This document shows positions 22,948-28,330 of a stretch of DNA of 28,330 nucleotides, one piece after another. Location: positions 1 to 28,330 of the forward strand of contig DAIRCJ010000012.1 in NCBI GenBank assembly GCA_036796755.1, given 5' to 3'. Both the position numbers and the translations under genes were made by a program. Each line of letters starts with the position of its first letter. Positions within the stretch are counted from its first letter, which is position 1. Source of the stretch: CALKMS01 sp036796755. GTDB lineage: Bacteria; Actinomycetota; Aquicultoria; SKW223; CALKMS01. The notes under the pieces were generated by a model. That model searched no databases, had not been told where the DNA came from, and saw only the letters and a list, made by a program, of their open reading frames with translations.

Positions 22948-23946
22948 TTAGATATAGCCGTGCTCTCTCAAAAATTTCCAGCTAATGTAAGGTAATTTTG
23001 GCAGGTAATAAAAGCTAAAGCCAGCAATTTTTTTCCAGAGTCGGGGAGGGGGTATTTTTTTCTCTGACGGTTTAAACTCTCCCTCTCGATAAGCGTTATC
23101 CAAGGCTGAGTAAGTTTTTTCCAGACCCATTTTCTGGTAGGCAAACCAGACCTGTTCTGCCGGAGGTCGCAGAAATAATTCTTTTGGGCAGGCGAAGTAG
23201 TTGTTTAGTTCCCGATATAGAAACTCAACTTCCTTACAGTAGCCATAGCGGGTAACTTTTTCTCTCAACTCCCGGTATTTCTGGTAATCAAAAGGAAGCT
23301 CCTCTTCAATCTTCACTATGGCTTCAATGATTTCCAGAACTTTTTTCAGACGCTCCAGGTCCCAAATAGGGTCAAAAACCCTTATTTCAATGGTCTTTAA
23401 GCGTCGAGAAATAATTAAATCCTGGAAACGGGAAAGATAGTCTTCTTCTTTTAAGGGGCCAATAGCAAAAGAGTTAGCCAGCCGATAGGAAGGCCCAAAA
23501 TATTTTCCGTTATAAGCCGGGGAGTTGGCCGTTGCCAGGATTAAGAGAGGAAGAAAGTAAGCCAAATTTTGATAAACTCTGTCAGGATCTTTAAATCCCC
23601 CAATGTGAACCTGAAGGGCACAGGTCAGAGTAGGAGCGCTCAAATGAAGCAAAGAGCCAAGAGGGATTATCAGACATTCATTGCGGCAGGCTTCAATTAA
23701 ATCTTCTCGCCTTTTTTTAAGGTCCTCAATCAACTCCGATGGACGGTTTTTAATTTCGGTGGCAATTTCAACTCCACCCATTAAAGAAACCTTCAGGTCT
23801 TTTCCCTGAGCAAAATTAGAAGCCGAGTGGGTGAAGTAAAAAAGGGGATTTTTTTTAAGAAGGCGAGCTAAATAATAGAGAGACTGAAGGCTGGGCTTTT
23901 CTTTTTCCAGGAGGAAGACTTCTTCCTCTAAGCCAAAAGTAAGCAT
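22948..23946 (-). CDS. Glutamate-cysteine ligase family 2 (GCS2-type carboxylate-amine ligase)
   Basis: This 332-residue protein belongs to the GCS2/YbdK family of ATP-dependent carboxylate-amine ligases. Seen are FGLEEEVFLL at the N-terminus (Glu residues at the metal site), VEIATEIKNRPSE, ALQVHIGGFKD, ATANSPAYNGKYFGPSYRLANS and IEIRVFDPIWDLE. Members join glutamate to cysteine or to other amines. The substrate cannot be read from sequence, and no glutathione synthetase gene is nearby. Length is a little below the usual 360-380. The ATG is preceded by a perfect extended -10 and no Shine-Dalgarno, so the mRNA appears leaderless. Confidence 0.85.
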   Translation of the reverse strand: MLTFGLEEEVFLLEKEKPSLQSLYYLARLLKKNPLFYFTHSASNFAQGKDLKVSLMGGVEIATEIKNRPSELIEDLKKRREDLIEACRNECLIIPLGSLLHLSAPTLTCALQVHIGGFKDPDRVYQNLAYFLPLLILATANSPAYNGKYFGPSYRLANSFAIGPLKEEDYLSRFQDLIISRRLKTIEIRVFDPIWDLERLKKVLEIIEAIVKIEEELPFDYQKYRELREKVTRYGYCKEVEFLYRELNNYFACPKELFLRPPAEQVWFAYQKMGLEKTYSALDNAYREGEFKPSEKKIPPPRLWKKIAGFSFYYLPKLPYISWKFLREHGYI

Positions 23947-23952
23947 AAAAAA

Positions 23953-23961
23953 ATTATATCA
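23953..23961 (-). promoter_or_regulatory. Perfect extended -10 of the GCS2 gene, leaderless
   Basis: On the minus strand TGaTATAAT is followed by six T and then the ATG. This places the expected transcription start on the start codon. There is no -35 match and no ribosome-binding site. Confidence 0.65.
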
Positions 23962-24047
23962 CTTGCTAAAATATCCTGAAAAAGCAGGGTTTTTGAAGTT
24001 GAGTAAGTTTATTTTGAAAAGTTTTTTGTTTCTTTCCGATTCCCGAC

Positions 24048-24524
24048 CTACTTAAAATTCTGTTCTTCAATGCTTTTTATCTCTTCTACCCGGCGAAGAT
24101 ACTTTGGCTCCTCGCTGGGAGGAGTGGTCAGCCAGATTCGGACAAGGTGGACGGCTAAACCCGGGTCAAAATTCCAGGCGGGAAGGCAGATGACGTTAGG
24201 AAAGTCTCGTTTGGCGATGTGGCGCATATCGTCGGCGTTTCCCACTACGGCTGCCCGAATTCCTTTAAATTTGTTGGCTACCATGGCCATGCCACTTCCT
24301 GAACCACCTATTAAGATGGCCCGGTCAATCTCCCCGGAACAGATTTTTTCTACTGCTCCCCTGGCAATAATTGGGAAGTCATCTTGAGGTCCGCAGTCTT
24401 TGTCATAAAGAATCCCTCTATGACCTTGAGCTTTGAGAAATTCGATAATAGCTCGGGCAATCCTTTTCCCGCGGTCGGTATGGTCGGAAGCAACCACAAA
24501 GCTAAACTTTTTTTCTTTTTCCAT
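24048..24524 (-). CDS. RpiB/LacAB family sugar-phosphate isomerase with atypical active site
   Basis: This 158-residue protein has the RpiB/LacA/LacB layout: VVASDHTDRGKRIARAI, DYDF-like DDFPIIARGAVEKI, AILIGGSGSGMAMVANKFKGIRAA and a C-terminal WLTTPPSEEPKYLRRVEEI. RpiB interconverts ribose-5-phosphate and ribulose-5-phosphate. The catalytic Cys of the usual CGTGIG loop is Gly here (GGSGSGM). The Glu used instead by the mycobacterial type (GGSGNGE) is Met. The region holding the usual His reads VVGNADDMRHIAKRD. Substrate or activity may therefore differ. GGAG lies 6 nt upstream of the ATG. Family firm, activity uncertain. Confidence 0.8.
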   Translation of the reverse strand: MEKEKKFSFVVASDHTDRGKRIARAIIEFLKAQGHRGILYDKDCGPQDDFPIIARGAVEKICSGEIDRAILIGGSGSGMAMVANKFKGIRAAVVGNADDMRHIAKRDFPNVICLPAWNFDPGLAVHLVRIWLTTPPSEEPKYLRRVEEIKSIEEQNFK

Positions 24525-24723
24525 CGGCGCTCCAGATTATTTTAGCTCAGTTTGGTTTTTTGAAGAAGAAACTTTAAGCGTTCATAACATATTGACACTT
24601 GATTCTAAGAACTGGGGATTTAAAAACTAAAAATTAGAACTTATTTCAGCTTTTCAGAGCGGTTAGGGATGTTTGTCTTGTAAGAAATAGAGAAGAACTG
24701 GTTTGAATTTGGAAGAAAACTAA

Positions 24724-24809
24724 TGGTGGGCCGGGCGGGAGTCGAACCCACACGCCCAGAGGGCAGCGGATTTTAAGTCCGCGGTGTCTGCCAGTTCCAC
24801 CACCGGCCC
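24724..24809 (-). tRNA. tRNA-Leu(TAA)
   Basis: An 86-nt class II tRNA. Acceptor GGGCCGG (24809-24803) pairs with CCGGCCC (24734-24728), discriminator A and encoded CCA (24726-24724). Anticodon loop CTTAAAA carries anticodon TAA (24775-24773), reading TTA. The long variable arm TGCCC-TCT-GGGCG and T arm GGTTCGACTCC confirm Leu. Confidence 0.97.
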
Positions 24810-24865
24810 TTGATTTAAATCTATAAAGAAATTTTAGCAAAGTAAAATCAGGAGAAAAAGAGGTA

Positions 24866-25297
24866 CTAAACCAGGCTTTTCTTTTCTTCCTGGCATTTTT
24901 TACAAAGGCCGGTTAGGCTGAGGTTAGTTTCTTCAATTTTAACCTTTAAAACCTCTTCAGCCTCTTTTTTAATTTTATTTAAGGTTTTAGTATTGAGCTC
25001 TTCTATTTTTCCGCATTTAGAGCAAACAAAGTGAAGATGGTCACCCTGCTTTATTTCAAAGTGACGATGGGAGCGGTCGTAGTTAAGGTCTTGAAGATAA
25101 CCATTTTTTTTAAAAGCGGCAAGAGAGCGGTAGACAGTGGAAAGAGAAATTCGGGGGGATTTCTCTTTGGCTTTCAGGAAAAGCTCCTCAGCGTCCAGGT
25201 GCCCGGTTTCCTGAATTATCTCCCAGAGGACTTTTCGTTGGGCGGTTAGCCGCATTTCCGGGGGAAATTTTTTTCCTTTTTTCTCTGAACTTACCAT
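24866..25297 (-). CDS. Fur family metal-dependent regulator
   Basis: This 143-residue regulator has the Fur fold: a winged-helix domain (LTAQRKVLWEII, HLDAEELF and recognition helix SLSTVYRSLAAFKKNGYL, about 18-68), the metal-binding hinge RHFEIKQGDHLHFVC and two CxxC zinc pairs (92/95 and 132/135). Fur, PerR, Zur and Nur cannot be separated by eye; placement with feoB and a Fur-like box upstream favours an iron sensor. The ATG overlaps the upstream stop (TAATG) behind GAGGTGA, so it is translationally coupled as the last gene of the iron operon. Confidence 0.93.
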   Translation of the reverse strand: MVSSEKKGKKFPPEMRLTAQRKVLWEIIQETGHLDAEELFLKAKEKSPRISLSTVYRSLAAFKKNGYLQDLNYDRSHRHFEIKQGDHLHFVCSKCGKIEELNTKTLNKIKKEAEEVLKVKIEETNLSLTGLCKKCQEEKKSLV

Positions 25298-25944
25298 TAC
25301 TTCACCTCGCGGCGGACAAAGATTTCCACGGCTATTTTTTCGTCCAGAGCTACTCTGGTTTCGTCTATTTTAACGATAAAAGAGGGTTTGTCCTGAAGGA
25401 GAGTGATTTCATTTCCCGGAATAATACCCAGACTGATGATTCGGGTTAAGCGGGCTTCGTTTCGCGTACCAATGTAGGCAATTTTAGCTTTTTCTCCTTT
25501 TTTTAGCAGAGTTACCGGAATTACCAGAGGCCTGACTTCTTTTAAGCCCTTAAGACAGCATTCGCCAGGGGGAATTGGCTTGCCGTGGGGGCAGGTTCGG
25601 GGATGCCCCAGAAGAATGCAGATGCTATCGGCTGATTTCTCGCTTAAGATATGCTCGTAATGGCAGGCTTGACCTTCAATTTGGTCTTGCTCCAGGTCGA
25701 GAACATCATTGAAAAGCCTTTCGGCTAAACGATGACGACGAACGATGTTTTTAGCTCTTTCTTCTCCCTCTTTAGTAAAGCCAACCTTCTTTTTGTTCCA
25801 GGCAATAAGTCCTTGCTTTTCCATTTTTTTAAGGATAGAGGCTTCCTTAAAGCAGCCGCTAACTGGGAAGAAGTCTTCATCAGGAAAGGTTTCCTTTAGC
25901 ATCCAGAGGGCTTCAAGAGCTTCATCAATTTTATGTTCTTCCAT
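25297..25944 (-). CDS. DtxR-type iron-dependent regulator fused to FeoA
   Basis: This 215-residue protein combines a short winged-helix-like region (about 1-65), a DtxR dimerisation and metal-binding domain (about 66-130: RRHRLAERLFNDVL, CHYEHILSEKSADSI, LLGHPRTCPHGKPIPPGECC) and a C-terminal FeoA/SH3-like domain (about 140-213). His71, Glu75, Cys94, Glu97 and His98 match DtxR metal-ligand positions. The usual DtxR recognition-helix signature (LAxxLxVSxxSVTxML) is not recognisable. Proteins with the CPHGxPIPPGxCC tail occur next to feoB in anaerobes. FeoA domains normally support FeoB, so the protein may act as regulator, transport cofactor or both. Strong Shine-Dalgarno GAAAGGAG. Confidence 0.85.
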   Translation of the reverse strand: MEEHKIDEALEALWMLKETFPDEDFFPVSGCFKEASILKKMEKQGLIAWNKKKVGFTKEGEERAKNIVRRHRLAERLFNDVLDLEQDQIEGQACHYEHILSEKSADSICILLGHPRTCPHGKPIPPGECCLKGLKEVRPLVIPVTLLKKGEKAKIAYIGTRNEARLTRIISLGIIPGNEITLLQDKPSFIVKIDETRVALDEKIAVEIFVRREVK

Positions 25945-26178
25945 TTTTTTTCTCCTTTCTTAAAGGGAAAAGGCGGGAGAGAAAGTCGGTGAACTCAGCC
26001 TTAGCCACAGTTTGGTAGCCACAGTTGGGGCAGCAAACTACCTGGCATTTTTTTTGAAAAGGACAGGAGGAACAAGCCGGGTTTTCTTCTGGATTAAACT
26101 TAAACCCGCAAAGGGGACATTTTAGCTTGTCCAGCTTTTCTTTTTTAACCAGGCTTTTCTGACTCAGGTTTTTTTCAT
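25931..26178 (-). CDS. FeoB-linked zinc-ribbon protein, frame needs a -1 shift at an A7 run
   Basis: The minus strand encodes an uninterrupted stretch with CPLCGF, CSSC, CQVVCC and CPNCGY: three CxxC pairs plus extra Cys, clearly a cysteine-rich zinc ribbon. It is followed by a basic amphipathic tail, and the frame ends at 25931, inside the dtxR start. The frame has no ATG, GTG or TTG. The ATG at 26178-26176, behind a purine-rich AGAGGGG, is followed by seven A (26175-26169) and is one base out of frame: as written it reads MKKT-stop. One extra A, or a -1 slip on the run, gives MKKNLSQKSLV and then the ribbon (about 82 residues). The same frame is also that of feoB beyond its single TAG stop (26197-26195). 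Small ribbons of this kind occur beside feoB in anaerobes. Options are assembly error, slippage, stop readthrough or recent decay. Confidence 0.6.
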
Positions 26179-26194
26179 TTCCCCTCTTTTGATT

Positions 26195-28204
26195 CTAAAT
26201 CTTTATAGCAAAATAATTTAAAAACCAGTTTAAAACCCCTCCGACCAGAAAAGCAAAGGGGAAAATAAAAGCAACGATTGCTAAGGCTACCTTCCAGCCT
26301 CTTTCTTTTATGATTACCAGAAAGTTAGCAATGCAGGGAACAAAAAGAGTAATTGTTACCAGGCTTACCACGACTTGCTGAGGGTTTAAAAAGCCGGCTT
26401 TAGCCAGGCGGTAAAGCCCGGCCGCTCCGTAATCACGGCGCAGAAAGCCAAGGATGAAAGCTGTTGTTGTTTCAATTGGCAAGCCCAGAAAAGAAGTGAC
26501 AACCGGGCGAGCTAGATTTTCAATTATTTTTATCACACCAGTGAAGTCAAGGAAAAAAAGCAAGGCTGTTCCCAGTAAGAATAAAGGTACAGCTTCTTTG
26601 AGATACCACTCAACCCGGTAGCTGGTTTTAAGAAAAATGTTGGTTAGCTTGGGGATTCTTAAGGGGGGAATTTCAATTAAAAAATCGGAGGGTTTACCGG
26701 GAAGCAAGCGGGAAGCCAGAAAGCCTACCAAAAGAAGCTGAGAAATTATAACCAGAATAAAAATTAAAAGGGCTTTAAAAGAAAGGGCTCCTAAAAGCCC
26801 GGTTATTACCCCTAGCTGAGCTGAACAGGGTATTCCGAGGGCTAAAAGCAAAGTGGCAATTATTCTTTCTTTAGGGGTGTCTAAAATTCGGGTGGTTAAG
26901 GTAGCCATTGTGTCGCAGCCTAGCCCTAAAATCATTGGAAGAACTGCTTTGCCATTTAGCCCCATTATTCTGAAAGTGCGGTTTAGCAAGGTAGCCAGGC
27001 GAGGCAGATAGCCTGAATCTTCAAGAAAAGAAAAAGCCAGAAAGAAAAAGAGGACTATAGGAAAGACAATTGCTAAAGCATAAGTAAGGCCAACGGTTAG
27101 TAATCCGTATTTTCCCGCCAGAAAATCCTGGAGAGTTTTCCAGGGAAGAAAAGAAGCCAGCTTTACCCAAAAAGGATTAACGAACTTATTAAAGATGGAG
27201 TTTTCAATGAAGTCAACGGTGATTTGAGCTCCCAGCACTCCAACAAAGAGGTAAACGAAGTAAAGGACAAGAGCCAGGAAAAAGAAACCAAAAAGGGGAT
27301 GAAGAGCAAGCTGGTCAAGAAGATTTTCTCCTTTTTCTGTCTCCTTTTCTTTGCAGGTCAAAACTTTTTTTAGCAGTTTTTCAATGAAGGAGGCGCGGGT
27401 TGATTCAATTACTAAAGCCAGGGGTTCGCTGTAGCGGGAGGCTAAATCTTCCCTGAAGTTGGAAATTTTTTGGAAAGTTGATTTATCCAGAGTTTTGGCC
27501 AGCTTGGCCAGATAGAAGCGGTCATTGATTAAGACAGCCAGGGCTTCGTAGCGAGTGGAAGACTGAGGTAATAGATCAAGGATTTCTTTGATTGCTTTTT
27601 CAATCTTTTGATCAAAGCGGGGGTAAAAATCAGATTTTCTGGCTAATTTAAGCTTGGCTTTTAGTTCGGAAATTCCTTTTTTTTCCACGGCGACAGTTGT
27701 GTTTACCTCAGTTTTTAATTCTGTTGAAAGTTTTGAAAGGTCAATTGAGAGGCCAAGCCTTTCCGCCTCATCGGCCATGTTTAAGTTTAAAATGAAAGGC
27801 ACCCCAATTTCAGCCAGCTGGGTGGCAAGAAGTAAACCCCGGCGGAGGTTTTTAGCGTCAACAATTAATACCACTTCTGAATTGTCTTTGTTTTTTAAGA
27901 TGATGTCTCTGGCAACTTCTTCTTCTAAGGAGTGGGGGAATAAATTGTTTATACCCGGGGTGTCAACAACTTCAACCTGAGGGGAAAAGTTGGAAAGCCC
28001 GGAAAAAACTTCAACTGTTGTCCCCGGGTAGTTAGAGACCTCAACATACTGGCCAGTAAGAATGGTAAAAATGACGCTTTTTCCCACATTTGGCGGACCG
28101 ACCAGAAGAATTACCTCTTTTTCAGGAGTTTCTTTTTGGAAGCACTCTCTCTGGCCGTAGCGATGGCGCTTTCGTTCGGCTTTTTTTCTACCGTGCTGGT
28201 GCAT
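26195..28204 (-). CDS. feoB: Ferrous iron transporter FeoB
   Basis: FeoB takes up Fe(II) through the membrane, powered or gated by its GTPase domain. The 669-residue product has a short basic His/Arg-rich extension (1-30), then G1 GPPNVGKS (about 36-43), G2 SNYPGTTVE, G3 VDTPGINNL and G4 NLNMADEAE, a helical linker, and a polytopic membrane domain. That domain contains SGYLPRLATLL, LGLGCDTMATLTTR, LGIPCSAQLGVI and LRRDYGAAGLY. G1 has Pro-Pro and Val where classical FeoB has GNPNSGKT. The ATG at 28204 has AGGAG (28214-28210) at 5 nt; a TTG at 28222 would add six residues. First gene of the iron operon. Confidence 0.95.
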   Translation of the reverse strand: MHQHGRKKAERKRHRYGQRECFQKETPEKEVILLVGPPNVGKSVIFTILTGQYVEVSNYPGTTVEVFSGLSNFSPQVEVVDTPGINNLFPHSLEEEVARDIILKNKDNSEVVLIVDAKNLRRGLLLATQLAEIGVPFILNLNMADEAERLGLSIDLSKLSTELKTEVNTTVAVEKKGISELKAKLKLARKSDFYPRFDQKIEKAIKEILDLLPQSSTRYEALAVLINDRFYLAKLAKTLDKSTFQKISNFREDLASRYSEPLALVIESTRASFIEKLLKKVLTCKEKETEKGENLLDQLALHPLFGFFFLALVLYFVYLFVGVLGAQITVDFIENSIFNKFVNPFWVKLASFLPWKTLQDFLAGKYGLLTVGLTYALAIVFPIVLFFFLAFSFLEDSGYLPRLATLLNRTFRIMGLNGKAVLPMILGLGCDTMATLTTRILDTPKERIIATLLLALGIPCSAQLGVITGLLGALSFKALLIFILVIISQLLLVGFLASRLLPGKPSDFLIEIPPLRIPKLTNIFLKTSYRVEWYLKEAVPLFLLGTALLFFLDFTGVIKIIENLARPVVTSFLGLPIETTTAFILGFLRRDYGAAGLYRLAKAGFLNPQQVVVSLVTITLFVPCIANFLVIIKERGWKVALAIVAFIFPFAFLVGGVLNWFLNYFAIKI

Positions 28205-28218
28205 AGCATCTCCTATTT

Positions 28219-28237
28219 GCAAATGATTATCAATTTC
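28219..28237 (-). promoter_or_regulatory. Fur box over the feoB transcription start
   Basis: On the minus strand GAAATTGATAATCATTTGC matches the 19-bp Fur consensus at 15 positions, including the uninterrupted core TGATAATCATT. It lies between the -10 box and the feoB start and covers the expected transcription start, the classic position for iron-dependent repression. Confidence 0.75.
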
Positions 28238-28266
28238 ATTTTATCTTTTCTCCCTTTAACTGTCAA
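28238..28266 (-). promoter_or_regulatory. Near-consensus promoter of the feoB operon
   Basis: On the minus strand TTGACA (28266-28261), an exact 17-bp spacer and TAAAAT (28243-28238). The predicted start site is near 28231, inside the Fur box. Confidence 0.85.
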
Positions 28267-28330
28267 GTAATAAGGTTGTTGCGGTTTTTAAGGGTCTGTC
28301 TTAACCTTTCCGCTTCTTTTTGAAGTTTAT
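28263..28330 (-). CDS. C-terminal end of an unidentified gene (partial)
   Basis: The minus strand is open from the right edge for 22 codons to a TGA at 28265-28263. The encoded tail (KLQKEAERLRQTLK, then NRNNLIT) has coiled-coil-like Leu/Glu/Lys/Arg spacing typical of a real protein end. The stop overlaps the -35 box of feoB. It is too short to assign, and random open frames of this length are common. Confidence 0.3.
   Translation of the reverse strand, partial: KLQKEAERLRQTLKNRNNLIT

Noticed and set aside
24591..24620. TTGACA with a downstream TTTAAA on the plus strand between rpiB and tRNA-Leu as a promoter
   Set aside because: No plus-strand gene or RNA follows; the next plus-strand sequence is antisense to tRNA-Leu.
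1..28330. CRISPR array, insertion sequences, prophage or toxin-antitoxin genes
   Set aside because: No regularly spaced repeats, transposase, integrase or phage genes were recognised on either strand.

Overview
This is an AT-rich bacterial chromosomal window, densely packed with genes. The organism is most likely an anaerobic, deep-branching Gram-positive-type bacterium. The core cluster (7.3-22.9 kb) combines the Firmicutes order veg-ispE-ridA(yabJ)-spoVG-glmU-prs-ctc-pth-mfd-mazG-divIC-yabR with the Actinobacteria order mfd-mazG-eno-ftsB/divIC-DUF501-ppx. I read this as an early-branching actinobacterial or nearby lineage, but that is inference from synteny, not a phylogeny. Multiheme cytochromes, HypF (NiFe hydrogenase maturation) and FeoB (ferrous iron uptake) fit anaerobic, redox-active metabolism. 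No CRISPR array, transposase or prophage gene is visible.

Layout. (1) 1-1809, minus: hypF, cut by the left edge. (2) 2187-7136, plus: a redox/surface locus of four separately promoted genes. They are a secreted hexaheme cytochrome c with signs of very high expression, a polytopic O-antigen-ligase-family protein with a TPR tail, an FxLYD-like lipoprotein, and a membrane-anchored dodecaheme cytochrome with a NapC/NrfH-like start. (3) 7276-22893, plus: the housekeeping block, comprising veg, ispE, a MobA-like nucleotidyltransferase, ridA, spoVG, tRNA-Gln(TTG), a DUF59-like small protein, glmU, prs, ctc/rplY, pth, mfd, a SurA/PrsA-like lipoprotein, mazG, eno, ftsB/divIC, an S1-domain protein, DUF501 and ppx. 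Many neighbours overlap or abut. (4) 22948-24809, minus: a GCS2-family ligase, an RpiB-like isomerase with an atypical active site, and tRNA-Leu(TAA). (5) 24866-28204, minus: an iron operon, feoB > zinc-ribbon protein > DtxR-FeoA regulator > Fur-family regulator, driven by a near-consensus promoter with a Fur box across the predicted start site. A fragment of one more minus-strand gene runs off the right edge.

How the genes may work together: the dodecaheme protein could take electrons from the quinone pool and pass them to the abundant secreted hexaheme cytochrome. The ligase and lipoprotein could decorate or assemble the surface machinery. FeoB and its two regulators would supply and meter the iron that 18 hemes and a hydrogenase need. 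The molecular identities are well supported; this functional linkage is inference.

The most notable observations are the compact multiheme locus with an embedded O-ligase-family protein, several genes whose -10 element lies 5-7 nt before the start codon and which lack a Shine-Dalgarno site (leaderless mRNAs), the zinc-ribbon reading frame behind feoB that is intact only if a 7-A run is read with a -1 shift, and the RpiB homologue lacking both known catalytic residues.
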